Shown piece by piece: positions 10,091 through 21,404 of a stretch of DNA of 64,000 bases. The notes under the pieces are model-generated. The model made no database searches, was not told the origin of the DNA, and saw only the letters and a list, made by a program, of their open reading frames with translations. A program made the translations under genes and the position numbers. Every line of letters starts with the position of its first letter. Positions within the stretch are counted from its first letter, which is position 1. This stretch comes from Streptomyces sp. GKU 895 (lineage in GTDB: Bacteria; Actinomycetota; Actinomycetes; Streptomycetales; Streptomycetaceae), in NCBI GenBank assembly GCA_002027195.1, contig MWJO01000032.1, positions 1 through 64,000 of the forward strand, in the 5' to 3' direction.

Positions 10091-10974
10091 ATGGCCGTCT
10101 TTCTCACCAAGGAGTCCAAGGTCCTCGTCCAGGGCATGACGGGCGGCGAGGGCATGAAGCACACCCGGCGCATGCTCGCCGCCGGCACGAACATCGTCGG
10201 CGGTGTCAACCCGCGCAAGGCCGGGCGGACCGTCGACTTCGACGAGCGGGCCGTCCCTGTCTTCGGGTCGGTCGCCGAGGGCATGCGCGCGACCGGGGCC
10301 GACGTCACGGTCGTCTTCGTGCCGCCCGCCTTCGCCAAGTCGGCCGTCACCGAGGCTGCCGACGCCGGCATCGGGCTGGCCGTCGTCATCACCGAGGGCA
10401 TCCCCGTCCACGACTCCGTCGCCTTCATCTCGTACGCGAAGGAGAAGGGGACCCGGATCATCGGTCCCAACTGCCCTGGTCTGATCACTCCGGGCCAGTC
10501 CAACGCGGGCATCATCCCCGCGGACATCACCAGGTCCGGCCGCGTCGGCCTGGTGTCCAAGTCGGGCACGCTCACCTACCAACTCATGTACGAGCTGCGC
10601 GACATCGGCTTCACGACCTGTGTCGGCATCGGCGGCGACCCCGTCGTCGGTACCACCCACATCGACTGCCTGGCCGCCTTCCAGGACGACCCCGACACCG
10701 AACTCGTCGTACTCATCGGGGAGATCGGCGGAGACGCCGAGGAACGGGCCGCGGCCTACATCCGCGACCACGTCACCAAGCCGGTCGTCGGCTACATCGC
10801 CGGCTTCACCGCGCCCGAAGGCAAGACCATGGGCCACGCGGGCGCATCGTGTCCGGCTCCTCCGGCACCGCGCAGGCGAAGAAGGAAGCCCTGGAGGCGG
10901 TCGGTGTCAAGGTCGGAAACACCCCGACCGAGACGGCCCGCCTTGTGCTCGCCCGGCTGGAAACCGGCGCCTGA
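10091..10974 (+). CDS. sucD: Succinyl-CoA ligase alpha subunit paralogue (frameshifted)
   Basis: CoA-binding alpha subunit, about 294 aa after repair. Visible are [13 protein letters not shown] (CoA site, residues 13-25), [13 protein letters not shown], the SKSGTLTYQ loop and [16 protein letters not shown] with the phosphohistidine expected in GHAG. Directly after that histidine the frame breaks at about 10842: one missing C turns [20 protein letters not shown] into a frame that runs on to about 11044. In the repaired frame the gene ends at TGA 10972-10974. The proximity of the break to the active site makes function as written unlikely, but the pattern matches the other single-base errors here. 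Confidence 0.85.
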
Positions 10975-11178
10975 CACCACCCACGCTGGAACCTGGCACC
11001 ACTCAGTGGTTGACACGGAGACCCTGCCGGGAACAACGGAGTAACCGCGGGGCGCACATCCGGCGCCACCGCAATCTCCCCGCACCAGCGGCCGTCGGCC
11101 GCGCGGACACGCGTTCCCACGCGATCCGGCAGGCATCACCCCCCGCCCCCGACTGTGCACCGAGAGCGGAGACACCGC
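10975..11178 (+). other. Gap between sucD and the aldehyde dehydrogenase gene
   Basis: About 200 bp without a credible gene. It contains a short perfect hairpin (GCGGCC-GTC-GGCCGC, 11088-11102) that could be a weak terminator or attenuator. I see no ACTGTATGCA-type operator in it, so the dehydrogenase may be read through from the sucC promoter. Confidence 0.35.
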
Positions 11179-12735
11179 ATGACACCCACCCTCAATTCCA
11201 CCCCCCTCGTGGTGAAGTCCGGCACGACCTGGGACGACGCCTGGCAGCGCTGCCTCGCCGTCGCCCCCGAGGCGTTCCGCGACGACCGCGTCCTCAACCT
11301 CTGGAACGCCGGCTGGCAGGCGGACGGCCGGGCCCTGCCCGGCACCAGCCCCGTCGACGGCAGTCCCATCGCCGGGCCGCCCCGCCTCGACCGCGACGCC
11401 GCCCACCAAGCCGTCCGCGCCTCCCTCGACCAGCACCGCGCCTGGCGGCACGTCCCGCTCGCCGAGCGCCGCGCCCGCGTCGCGGCCACCCTCGACGCCC
11501 TCACCCAGCACCGCGAACTGCTCGCGCTCCTCCTCGTCTGGGAGATCGGCAAGCCCTGGCGGCTCGCCCAAGCAGACGTCGACCGGGCCATTGACGGGGT
11601 GCGCTGGTACGTCGACGGCATCGAGCCGATGGTCGCGGGCCGGGCACCCCTGGACGGCCCGGTGTCCAACATCGCGAGCTGGAACTACCCGATGAGCGTG
11701 CTCGTTCACGCATTGCTGGTCCAAGCACTGGCGGGCAACGCGGTCATCGCCAAGACCCCGACCGACGGCGGCGTCGCCTGCCTCACCCTGGCCTGCGCCC
11801 TCGCCGCCCGCGAGGGCATCCCCGTCACCCTCGTCAGCGGCAGCGGCGGTGAGCTGTCGGAGGCACTGGTCAAGGCGCCCGAGATCGGCTGCGTCTCCTT
11901 CGTCGGCGGCCGGGACACGGGCGCCGCAGTCGCCACGGCCGTCGCCGACCTCGGCAAGCGGCACATCCTCGAACAGGAGGGACTTAACACCTGGGGCATC
12001 TGGAACTACTCGGACTGGGACACGCTGACAGCCGTCATCCCGAAGCTCTTCGACTACGGCAAGCAGCGCTGCACGGCATACCCGCGCTTCGTCGTCCAGC
12101 GCGAGCTGTTCGACGCGTTCCTCGCCGCGTACCTCCCGGCCGTGCGCTCGCTCAGCGTCGGGCACCCGCTGGCGGTCGCCCACGCCGACGACCCGTACCC
12201 GGCCCTGGACTTCGGCCCGGTCATCAACGCGGCCAAGGCCAAGGAGCTGCACGACCAGATCGCCGAGGCCATCAGCCGCGGCGCCGTCCCGCTGCACCGC
12301 GGCTCGCATGCCGACGCCCGCTTCCTGCCCGGCCAGGACACCTCTGCGTACGTCCAGCCCGTCACCCTCCTCAACCCGCCCCCGTCCTCCCCGCTGCACC
12401 ACGCGGAACCCTTCGGCCCGGTCGACACCATCGTCCTGGTCGACACGGAGGCCGAGCTGCTGGCCGCCATGAACGCCTCCAACGGCGCCCTGGTCGCCAC
12501 CCTGTCCACGGACGACCAGTCGACCTTCGACCGGCTCGCACCCCAGATCCGCGCCTTCAAGACCGGCCACGGCAAGCCACGCTCCCGTGGCGACCGCGAC
12601 GAGCTGTTCGGCGGCTTCGGCGCGTCCTGGCGCGGCGCGTTCGTCGGCGGTGAGCTGCTGGTGCGCGCGGTGACCCAGGGCCCGGCGGACGAGCGCCTGC
12701 CCGGAAACTTCCCGGAGTACCAGCTGATGCCGTAA
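11179..12735 (+). CDS. Aldehyde dehydrogenase family protein
   Basis: NAD(P)-dependent aldehyde dehydrogenase superfamily, 518 aa. The cofactor/active-site stretch is NIASWNYPMSV (about residue 170), the general-base Glu lies in LEQEGLNTWG (about 272), and the nucleophilic Cys in YGKQRCTAYPRF (about 298). ATG 11179 is chosen over an in-frame GTG 24 bp upstream because it follows a GGAGA-like site. The C-terminus is unusual, with HGKPRSRGDRDELFGG. Its place behind sucCD and between two frc copies suggests an oxalate-linked substrate; glyoxylate dehydrogenase (acylating), which interconverts glyoxylate and oxalyl-CoA, is the most interesting candidate. That is inference only. Confidence 0.82.
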   Translation: MTPTLNSTPLVVKSGTTWDDAWQRCLAVAPEAFRDDRVLNLWNAGWQADGRALPGTSPVDGSPIAGPPRLDRDAAHQAVRASLDQHRAWRHVPLAERRARVAATLDALTQHRELLALLLVWEIGKPWRLAQADVDRAIDGVRWYVDGIEPMVAGRAPLDGPVSNIASWNYPMSVLVHALLVQALAGNAVIAKTPTDGGVACLTLACALAAREGIPVTLVSGSGGELSEALVKAPEIGCVSFVGGRDTGAAVATAVADLGKRHILEQEGLNTWGIWNYSDWDTLTAVIPKLFDYGKQRCTAYPRFVVQRELFDAFLAAYLPAVRSLSVGHPLAVAHADDPYPALDFGPVINAAKAKELHDQIAEAISRGAVPLHRGSHADARFLPGQDTSAYVQPVTLLNPPPSSPLHHAEPFGPVDTIVLVDTEAELLAAMNASNGALVATLSTDDQSTFDRLAPQIRAFKTGHGKPRSRGDRDELFGGFGASWRGAFVGGELLVRAVTQGPADERLPGNFPEYQLMP

Positions 12736-12751
12736 GGCCGACGCGGCGGGC

Positions 12752-12771
12752 GGCGCCCTGACACGGGCGCC
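12752..12771 (+). terminator. Hairpin after the aldehyde dehydrogenase gene
   Basis: GGCGCCC / GGGCGCC stem with a 6-nt loop, 17 bp after the TAA stop at 12735. It probably ends the sucC-sucD-aldehyde dehydrogenase transcript ahead of the next promoter. Confidence 0.5.
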
Positions 12772-12802
12772 GACCGTCAGCGGCACACACAACACTCTGC
12801 CG

Positions 12803-12818
12803 GTATGCAATATGCAAA
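12803..12818. promoter_or_regulatory. Operator-like site upstream of frc copy 2
   Basis: GTATGCAATATGCAAA contains the TATGCAA half-site twice in tandem, 25 bp before the CoA-transferase start. It resembles the TGTATGCAA half of the island palindromes, but here the halves are direct rather than inverted. Confidence 0.5.
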
Positions 12819-12842
12819 ACGAAGAGGGATGGGGTGGCGAGC

Positions 12843-14072
12843 ATGACGATGGCGCTTGAGGGCGTCCGGGTCCTGGACATGACGCATGTGCAGTCGGGTC
12901 CGTCGGCGACGCAGCTGCTGGCGTGGCTGGGAGCGGACGTGGTGAAGGTGGAGGCGCCGGGTGGGGACGTCACCCGGGGCCAGTTGCGGGATCTGCCGGA
13001 TGTGGACTCCCTGTATTTCACGATGCTCAACTGCAACAAGCGCAGCATCACGCTGAACGCGAAGACCGAGCGGGGCAGGGAGATCCTGACCGAGCTGATC
13101 CGTGGGTCGGATGTGCTGGTGGAGAACTTCGGGCCGGGGGCGGTGGACCGGATGGGGTTCACGTGGGAGCGGATCAGGCAGATCAATCCGCGGATCGTGT
13201 ATGCGTCGATCAAGGGCTTCGGGGCCGGTCCGTATGTGGACTTCAAGGCGTATGAGGTGGTGGCGCAGGCGATGGGCGGGTCGATGGCGACGACCGGTGA
13301 TGCGGACGGGCCGCCGATGGCGACGGGGGCGCAGATCGGGGATTCCGGGACCGGTATCCACGCGGTCGCGGGGATTTTGGCCGCGTTGTTGCAGCGGGAG
13401 CGTACCGGGCGGGGTCAGCGGGTGAATGTGGCGATGCAGCATGCGGTGCTGAACCTGTGCCGGGTCAAGCTGCGGGATCAGCAGCGCCTGGCGCACGGAC
13501 CGCTGCCGGAGTATCCGAATGAGGACTTCGGTGACGAGGTGCCGCGTTCCGGGAACGCCTCGGGTGGGGGTCAGCCGGGGTGGGCGGTGCGGTGTGCGCC
13601 GGGCGGGCCCAACGACTACGTGTATGTCATCGTCCAGCCGGTCGGCTGGAAGCCGATCGCTGAGCTGATCGGCCGGCCGGAGCTCGCCGAGGATCCTGAG
13701 TGGGCGACGCCGCAGGCGCGGCTGCCGAAGCTGGCGAAGATGTTCCAGCTGATCGAGGAATGGACGAGCACGCTGCCGAAGTGGCAGGTGCTGGAGGAGC
13801 TGAACGGCCACAACATTCCGTGCGGGCCGATCCTGTCCACGAGGGAGATCATCGAGGACGCCTCACTCGCCGCGAACGACATGATCGTCACCGTCGAGCA
13901 TCCCGAACGCGGCGCCTACACCACCGTGGGCAACCCCCTCAAACTCTCCGACTCACCCACCCGCATCACCCCCTCCCCCCTCCTCGGCCAACACAACGAA
14001 GACGTCTACGTCCGTGAACTAGGCCTGACCCGGGACGAGTTGCCCCTGCTCAAGTCGCAGGGAGTGATCTGA
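12843..14072 (+). CDS. frc: Formyl-CoA:oxalate CoA-transferase family (CaiB/BaiF), copy 2
   Basis: Intact class III CoA-transferase of 409 aa from ATG 12843 (ATG 12849 and GTG 12834 are alternatives). The catalytic Asp is about residue 167 in QIGDSGTG. Other marks are [49 protein letters not shown] and [14 protein letters not shown]. It is nearly the same protein as copy 1 but differs clearly from the canonical Frc at 26321-27577; for example it has MQHAVL where that one has MQDAVL. It could therefore favour another CoA donor or acceptor. The stop overlaps the carbonic anhydrase start (TGATG). Confidence 0.9.
   Translation: MTMALEGVRVLDMTHVQSGPSATQLLAWLGADVVKVEAPGGDVTRGQLRDLPDVDSLYFTMLNCNKRSITLNAKTERGREILTELIRGSDVLVENFGPGAVDRMGFTWERIRQINPRIVYASIKGFGAGPYVDFKAYEVVAQAMGGSMATTGDADGPPMATGAQIGDSGTGIHAVAGILAALLQRERTGRGQRVNVAMQHAVLNLCRVKLRDQQRLAHGPLPEYPNEDFGDEVPRSGNASGGGQPGWAVRCAPGGPNDYVYVIVQPVGWKPIAELIGRPELAEDPEWATPQARLPKLAKMFQLIEEWTSTLPKWQVLEELNGHNIPCGPILSTREIIEDASLAANDMIVTVEHPERGAYTTVGNPLKLSDSPTRITPSPLLGQHNEDVYVRELGLTRDELPLLKSQGVI
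12849..14072 (+). repeat. Right arm of a 1.2-kb inverted repeat (frc copy 2)
   Basis: Partner of the arm at 7598-8822 in opposite orientation. Near identity across the C-terminal coding region, with wobble differences confined to the 5' two-thirds, is what gene conversion or a fairly recent duplication would leave. Confidence 0.8.
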
Positions 14073-14581
14073 TGGCGGTCACCGACCAGCTCGTGAAGTC
14101 GAACCGGGACTACGCCGACGGGTTCACCGATCCCGGCATGGACGCCCGCCCCGTCCTGGGCGTGGCCGTCGTGGCGTGCATGGACGCCCGTCTCGACCTG
14201 CATGCCGCGCTGGGCCTGGAGCTCGGTGACTGTCACACCATCCGCAACGCGGGCGGTGTGGTCACCGACGACGTGATCCGGTCCCTCACCATCAGCCAGC
14301 ACAAGCTGGGCACCCGCAGCATCGTGCTGATCCACCACACCGGCTGCGGTCTGGAGGCGATCACCGAGGACTTCCGCACCGAGCTGGAGATGGAGGCCGG
14401 CCAGCGTCCGGCCTGGGCCGTGGAGTCCTTCCGGGACGTCGACCAGGACGTCCGCCAGTCCATGCAGCGGGTGCGCACCAACCCGTTCCTGCGGCACACG
14501 GACGACGTGCGCGGTTTCGTCTTCGACGTGCGGACGGGATTGCTACGGGAGATCGACGGGCAGGCCGCCTCGGCCCGTTGA
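14072..14581 (+). CDS. Beta-class carbonic anhydrase
   Basis: Interconverts CO2 and bicarbonate; 169 aa, a short soluble beta-class enzyme. Zinc ligands are visible as Cys36 with the Asp38/Arg40 dyad in VACMDAR and as His89/Cys92 in IHHTGCG. The start overlaps the stop of frc copy 2 by one base, so its synthesis is coupled to the CoA-transferase. Oxalyl-CoA decarboxylase and formate dehydrogenase both release CO2, which gives the enzyme a clear job in this pathway. Confidence 0.9.
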   Translation: MAVTDQLVKSNRDYADGFTDPGMDARPVLGVAVVACMDARLDLHAALGLELGDCHTIRNAGGVVTDDVIRSLTISQHKLGTRSIVLIHHTGCGLEAITEDFRTELEMEAGQRPAWAVESFRDVDQDVRQSMQRVRTNPFLRHTDDVRGFVFDVRTGLLREIDGQAASAR

Positions 14582-14598
14582 CCCACTCACGCATCCAG

Positions 14599-14614
14599 AA
14601 TACTGTATGCAATC
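14599..14614. promoter_or_regulatory. GntR-type operator upstream of the acyl-CoA dehydrogenase remnant
   Basis: AATACTGTATGCAATC lies 18 bp after the carbonic anhydrase stop. It matches the ATACTGTATGCA core of the island palindromes and suggests a separate promoter for the following gene. Confidence 0.65.
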
Positions 14615-14652
14615 ATCACGATCACCCACTGGCCACCCAAGGGGGTCGCCCC

Positions 14653-15463
14653 GTGTCCTACCGCACCGCTCTCTCCGAAATCCTGACCAGTGTCATCGCC
14701 CCCGCCGCCGAACTGACCGGTGTGCGGGGCAGGTTCCCCCGCGGTGCGGTGACGGCCCTCGGCCGCGCCGGACTGCTGGGGCTCACCGTCTCCACCGAGT
14801 ACGGCGGCGGGGGAGAGGGGTTGCCGGAGGCCGCGGACGTGGTGGCCCGTACGGCACGCGTCTGCCCGGCCACGGCGGCCGTCCTCCGGTCCCACTACGC
14901 GGCGGTCGCCGTCATCGAGGCGTACGGCGGCTCCTGGGTGCGCGCGGAGATCGCGGCGGGCCGTCATCTGAGCAGTCTCGCCCTCACGGAGACCGAAGCG
15001 TTCGTGGAGGCGGATGCGCTCGGGGAGGGCGGCCTTCTCGCGCCGCACTCCACTGCCGTCCGCTCCGGTGACGTCGTCGCGCTGCGGGCCCGTAAGTACC
15101 GGGTGGTGGCGGCAGGGGAGGCCGACAGCTATGTGTGGTCCTCCCGGCCGCTCGCCGCGCGGGACAGGCTCGACGGGCTCACGCTGTGGGGGGTTCCGGC
15201 GCACGCCCCCGGACCTGTTCGTGCCGGCCCGGCCGGGCGGTGCGGGTCCGTGCGGGAGCGGGACGTCGACGGTGTTCGCCGACCCGGTCCTCGTCCCCGC
15301 CGACGCGATGCTCGGCGCGGACGGCGCCGGAATCGACATCCTGAGGCGTACGGTCCTGCCGTGGCTGCGCGAGCTACGGGCCGCCGGGAGCGCCGGCGTT
15401 CAGGCTCCGCAGGTCGTCGGCGTCACGACCCCCCGACCGGCCGCCTCCTTGGCGCCGTCCTGA
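14653..15463 (+). pseudogene. Acyl-CoA dehydrogenase family remnant, frameshifted and lacking its C-terminal domain
   Basis: From GTG 14653 the first 190 residues look like the N-terminal and middle domains of an acyl-CoA dehydrogenase: LGRAGLLGLTVSTEYGGGG and SHYAAVAVIEAYG, then LSSLALTETE in place of the usual FAD-facing segment. The frame slips near 15215 into one that ends at 15463 after VLVPADAMLGADGAGIDIL. Even after repair the protein would be about 270 aa, against about 380-400 for the family, with no C-terminal helical domain or catalytic Glu. It has its own operator and ends 28 bp from the convergent GntR gene. It may be a decaying gene, or one further damaged by sequence errors. 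Confidence 0.55.
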
Positions 15464-15490
15464 ACTTCCCGCGGGAAGCGGTGAGTTGTG

Positions 15491-16180
15491 TCAGTCCCGC
15501 CCGGACTTGGCGGCGGACTGCCTGCGGTAGAAGTCGGCCGTGCGCTCGGCGTGCTTGCGCATCACCTCGCCCGCCCGGTCCGCGTCTCCCTTGGCGAGGG
15601 CCTTGATGAGCTGGGCGTGCTCGTTCCAGGCCTCCTTGCCGCGGGGCTTGGCGATGGGGGTGTAGTACCAGCGCACCTTCTGGCCCACCTGCCCGAGCAT
15701 TTCCGCCAGTACGTCGTTGGCGGCCACGGAGGTGATGAAGGAATGCAGGGCCGTGTTGGCGGCGACCAGCCGCTCGACGTCACCCTCGGCGAGGGCGTCG
15801 ACGCCCTCCTGGTGGAGCTCCCAGAGGCGCTCGACGTCCTCGGGCTTGGCGTTCTGTGCGGCGAGCTGCGCCGAGTAGGTCTCCAGGACCGCGCGGACGC
15901 CGAGGAGTTGGGCGGCCTCCTCCTCGGTGGGGGAGTGCACGAAGGCGCCCTGCGCGGGACGCAGGTCGACCCAGCCGGCGGTCTGGAGCCGCTGGAGGGC
16001 CTCGCGCACCGGCTGGCGGCTGACCCCGAGGTGCTCGGCGAGTTCGGCCTCGACCAGATGCTGGCCGGGCTTGAGGGAGCCGTTGACGATCAGCTCGGTC
16101 AGGGCGTCGTACACGGCCTGGCGCAGGGGCGCCGGGCGGGCGACGCGCCGGGTCGCAGCGGCTGTGAGTGCCTCGCGCAT
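15491..16180 (-). CDS. GntR-family (FadR/FCD) transcriptional regulator 1
   Basis: 229 aa from ATG 16180 (MREALTAAATRR); an upstream in-frame ATG at 16264 would lie inside the operator. Winged helix at residues 20-85 with EHLGVSRQPVREALQRL as the recognition helix, followed by an FCD ligand domain with a His/Asp-rich metal or acid-binding core (NTALHSFI, WNEHAQLI, MRKHAERT). The recognition segment SRQPVREALQRL is the same as in the second GntR regulator at 28309-28995. It is divergent from fdsG and probably controls that operon, itself and other oxalate genes. The ligand is probably oxalate, formate or a CoA ester (inference). Confidence 0.88.
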   Translation of the reverse strand: MREALTAAATRRVARPAPLRQAVYDALTELIVNGSLKPGQHLVEAELAEHLGVSRQPVREALQRLQTAGWVDLRPAQGAFVHSPTEEEAAQLLGVRAVLETYSAQLAAQNAKPEDVERLWELHQEGVDALAEGDVERLVAANTALHSFITSVAANDVLAEMLGQVGQKVRWYYTPIAKPRGKEAWNEHAQLIKALAKGDADRAGEVMRKHAERTADFYRRQSAAKSGRD

Positions 16181-16240
16181 GGTTGTCCTGTTCTGCCGCC
16201 GAGAGGATCGGCCGCCGGGGAGGGCCGACAGCGGCTTCAG

Positions 16241-16262
16241 GATACAGGTTTTGGTATGCAAC
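16241..16262. promoter_or_regulatory. Operator-like site in the GntR-1 promoter
   Basis: GATACAG and GTATGCAA half-sites separated by a TTTTG stretch, 60 bp upstream of the GntR start. A likely autoregulatory site; an imperfect palindrome. Confidence 0.5.
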
Positions 16263-16326
16263 ATGGTGTGACCTGTGGATTGGAGGTCCGTCGGGCCTGC
16301 AACAGACGGTTCACCGCGACTGTCGT

Positions 16327-16348
16327 CTGTATACAGAAGCCTGTATGG
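16327..16348. promoter_or_regulatory. Operator in the formate dehydrogenase promoter
   Basis: A perfect palindrome CTGTATACAG (16327-16336) followed four bases later by another half-site CTGTATGG. It lies about 65-85 bp upstream of fdsG. TATTGTC just downstream could be part of the promoter. Confidence 0.65.
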
Positions 16349-16410
16349 GGTATTGTCTCAGTCTCCTGCAACCCTCGCCGGGGACCCGTGTCACGGAAGG
16401 CGAAGCGATC

Positions 16411-16884
16411 ATGACGACCAGCGGGAGTGACGTGACGGTCGAGAGCGTGGTCCGGAAGGCGGTGGCCGACCACCGGGGACACCGTGGCGCGCTGCTCCCC
16501 GTACTGCACGCCGTACAGGCCGAGTTGGGCCATGTGCCGCAGGAGGCGATCCCGGTGCTGGCCGACGAACTGAACCTCTCCCGGGCGGACGTCCACGGAG
16601 TGGTGACCTTCTACCACGACTTCCGCCGCGAACCGGCGGGCCGCACCACGGTGCGCATCTGCCGCGCCGAGGCCTGCCAAGCCCTGGGCGCCGACCGCCT
16701 GGTGAGCTACGCGCGCGAAGCCGGACTCCCCCTGGGGGAGACCGCGGCCGACGGCTCGGTCACCGTCGAGCAGGTCTTCTGTCTGGGCAACTGCGCGCTG
16801 GGACCGTCCGTGGAGGCGAACGGGCGGCTGTACGGACGAGTGGGCCCGGCCCGCCTGGGATCGATCCTCGACGGGACGGTCTGA
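16411..16884 (+). CDS. fdsG: NAD-dependent formate dehydrogenase gamma subunit (NuoE-like)
   Basis: 157-aa thioredoxin-like [2Fe-2S] protein that passes electrons within the soluble formate dehydrogenase. The cluster Cys lie in ICRAEACQALG and FCLGNCALGP, the NuoE arrangement; the N-terminus HRGALLPVLHAVQAELGHVP is also NuoE-like. ATG 16411 follows a GGAAGG site. It is the first gene of fdsG-fdsB-fdsA-fdsD, with 2 bp to the next start. Confidence 0.92.
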   Translation: MTTSGSDVTVESVVRKAVADHRGHRGALLPVLHAVQAELGHVPQEAIPVLADELNLSRADVHGVVTFYHDFRREPAGRTTVRICRAEACQALGADRLVSYAREAGLPLGETAADGSVTVEQVFCLGNCALGPSVEANGRLYGRVGPARLGSILDGTV

Positions 16885-16886
16885 TC

Positions 16887-18635
<1,749 letters not shown>

Positions 18636-18639
<4 letters not shown>

Positions 18640-21403
18640 CGCTCCCCAAGGAACCCGACTTCGGAACACCGGAGCGACCGGGCCCGGCCACGGTCTCCGT
18701 CGAGATCGACGGCCTGCCGGTGACCGTGCCCGAGGGCACCTCGGTGATGCGCGCCGCGGCGGAGGCCGGCGTCGACATACCCAAGCTGTGCGCCACCGAC
18801 AGCCTGGAGGCCTTCGGCTCCTGCCGTCTGTGCGTGGTCGAGATCGACGGCCGCCGCGGCACCCCGGCCTCCTGCACCACCCCCTGCTCGGACGGCATGA
18901 AGGTGAGCACCCAGACACCGAAGGTGGAGAAGCTCCGCCAGGGCGTCATGGAGCTCTACATCTCCGACCACCCCCTCGACTGCCTGACCTGCCCCGCCAA
19001 CGGCGACTGCGAACTCCAGGACATGGCAGGCGTGGTGGGTCTGCGGCAGGTCCGCTACGGCTACGAGGGCGCGAACCACCTCGACGCCGAGAAGGACACC
19101 TCCAACCCCTACTTCGACTTCGACCCGTCCAAGTGCATCGCCTGCTCGCGCTGCGTCCGCGCCTGCGGCGAGGTCCAGGGCACGTTCGCGCTCACCATCG
19201 AGGGCCGCGGATTCGACTCCAAGGTCTCGCCGGGCGCGGGGGAGTCCTTCATGGACTCCGAGTGCGTCTCCTGCGGCGCCTGCGTCCAGGCCTGCCCCAC
19301 GTCCACGCTCCAGGAGCGCTCGGTCGTCGAACTCGGCATGCCCACCAGGTCCGTTGTCACCACCTGCGCCTACTGCGGTGTCGGCTGCTCCTTCAAGGCC
19401 GAGCTGCGCGGCGACGAACTCGTGCGCATGGTCCCGTACAAGGACGGCGGCGCCAACGAGGGCCACTCCTGTGTGAAGGGCCGCTTCGCCTTCGGCTACG
19501 CCACCCACCCCGACCGCGTCCTCAAGCCGATGGTCCGCGACCGCATCACCGACCCGTGGCGCGAGGTCGAGTGGGACGAGGCGATCGGCATGGTCGCCCG
19601 CCGGATGCGGGAGATCCAGGACCGGCACGGCTCGGGCGCGGTCGGCGCCATCACCTCCTCGCGCTGCACCAACGAGGAGGTGTACGTCGTCCAGAAGATG
19701 GTCCGCGCGCCTTCGGCAACAACAACGTCGACACCTGCGCCCGCGTCTGCCACTCCCCGACGGGTTACGGCCTCAAGCAGACCTTCGGGGAGTCCGCGGG
19801 CACCCAGGACTTCCGCTCGGTCGCCGAGGCCGACGTCATCATGGTCATCGGCGCCAACCCCACCGACGGGCACCCGGTGTTCGCCTCCCGGATGAAGCGC
19901 CGGCTGCGCGAGGGCGCCCAGCTCATCGTCGTCGACCCGCGCCGCATCGACCTGGTCCGCTCGCCGCACATCGAGGCCGCACACCACCTCCAGCTGCGGC
20001 CCAGCACCAACGTGGCCGTGGTCAACGCCATGGCCCACGTCGTCGTCACCGAGGACCTGGTCGACCGGGACTTCGTGACCGCGCGCTGCGAAGGCTTCGA
20101 CGACTGGGCGGAGTTCGTCGCCCGTCCCGAGAACAGCCCGGAGGCGGTCGAGGACGTCACCGGCGTACCCGCCGCCGAACTCCGCGCCGCCGCCCGGCTG
20201 TACGCGTCCGCGCCCAACGGCGCCATCTACTACGGCCTCGGCGTCACCGAGCACAGCCAGGGCTCGACCATGGTCATGGGGATGGCCAACCTCGCGATGG
20301 CGTGCGGCAACATCGGCCGTGACGGCGTCGGTGTGAACCCGCTGCGTGGTCAGAACAACGTCCAGGGCTCCTGCGACATGGGCTCCTTCCCGCACGAACT
20401 CCCCGGCTACCGTCACGTCTCGGACGACGCGGTGCGCACCGTCTTCGAGAACCTCTGGGGCGGAACTCTCCTCGCCGAGCCGGGACTTCGCATCCCCAAC
20501 ATGTTCGACGCGGCCATCGACGGCTCCTTCCGGGGCCTGTTCGTGCACGGCGAGGACATCGCCCAGTCCGACCCCAACCTCAAGCACGTCACCGCCGCGC
20601 TCGAAGCCATGGAACTGGTCGTCGTGCAGGACCTGTTCCTCAACGAGACCGCCAGGTACGCGCACGTCTTCCTGCCGGGCGCCTCCTTCCTGGAGAAGGA
20701 CGGCACCTTCACCAACGCCGAACGCCGCATCAACCGGGTCCGCGCGGTGATGAAGCCCAAGACCGGCAAGCACGAGTGGCAGATCGTGAGCGAGATCGCC
20801 ACCGCCATGGGCTACCCGATGGCCTACGACCACCCGGGCCAGATCATGGACGAGATCGCCGCCGTCACCCCGACGTTCACCGGCGTCTCCTTCGAACTGC
20901 TCGACAAGCTCGGCAGCGTGCAGTGGCCCTGCAACGAGGAGGCACCGGAGGGCACGCCCATCATGCACGTGGACGAATTCGTGCGCGGCAAGGGCCGGTT
21001 CGTGGTCACGTCGTACGTGCCGACCAGCGAACGCAGCACCAGGCGCTTCCCGTTGGTCCTGACGACCGGCCGCATCCTGAGCCAGTACAACGTCGGCGCG
21101 CAGACCCGTCGTACCGGCAATGTCGCCTGGCACCCCGAGGACATCCTCGAACTGCACCCGCATGACGCGGAGGACCGCGGCATCAAGAACGGTGACCTGG
21201 TCACCCTGGCCAGCCGGGTCGGTGAGACCACCCTGCGCGCCGAGATCTCCGACCGGATGCCGACCGGGGTCGTCTACACGACCTTCCACCATCCGGTGAC
21301 CGGCGCGAACGTCGTGACCACCGAAAACTCCGACTGGGCCACCAACTGCCCGGAGTACAAGGTGACCGCCGTGCAGGTGGGCCTGGCGGCGGCGGGGAGC
21401 TGA
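18636..21403 (+). CDS. fdsA: NAD-dependent Mo formate dehydrogenase alpha subunit (frameshifted)
   Basis: Catalytic subunit of about 922 aa after repair. In order: an N-terminal [2Fe-2S] ferredoxin domain (Cys52, 63, 66, 80), a His-3Cys segment HPLDCLTCPANGDC (112-125), two 4Fe-4S sets (Cys167/170/173/177 and 210/213/216/220), and a further 4Fe-4S motif CAYCGVGC (244-251). The bis-MGD molybdenum domain follows, with catalytic Cys-His in CARVCHSPTGYG. The metal ligand is Cys, not selenocysteine. One missing G at about 19708, just before the active-site Cys, breaks the frame between VQKMVRA and FGNNNVDTC. It oxidises formate to CO2 and sends electrons through FdsB to NAD. Confidence 0.92.
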
Positions 21404-21404
21404 G

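Noticed and set aside
10091-10974. Programmed frameshift in sucD
   Set aside because: There is no slippery heptamer or downstream structure specific to this site, and many neighbouring genes show the same kind of single-base break, so error is more likely.
10792-12810. Long open frame on the minus strand opposite the aldehyde dehydrogenase gene
   Set aside because: It is a mirror frame caused by extreme GC at wobble positions. The plus strand encodes an intact aldehyde dehydrogenase with catalytic Cys and Glu, and the minus-strand product is a Gly/Val/Arg-rich string with no domain.
12843-14072. MQH instead of MQD in frc copies 1 and 2 as loss of the catalytic Asp
   Set aside because: Counting along the Oxalobacter sequence puts the nucleophile Asp169 in LGDSNSG, not in MQDAVL. 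The matching Asp is kept in QIGDSGTG, so the enzymes are not catalytically dead for that reason.
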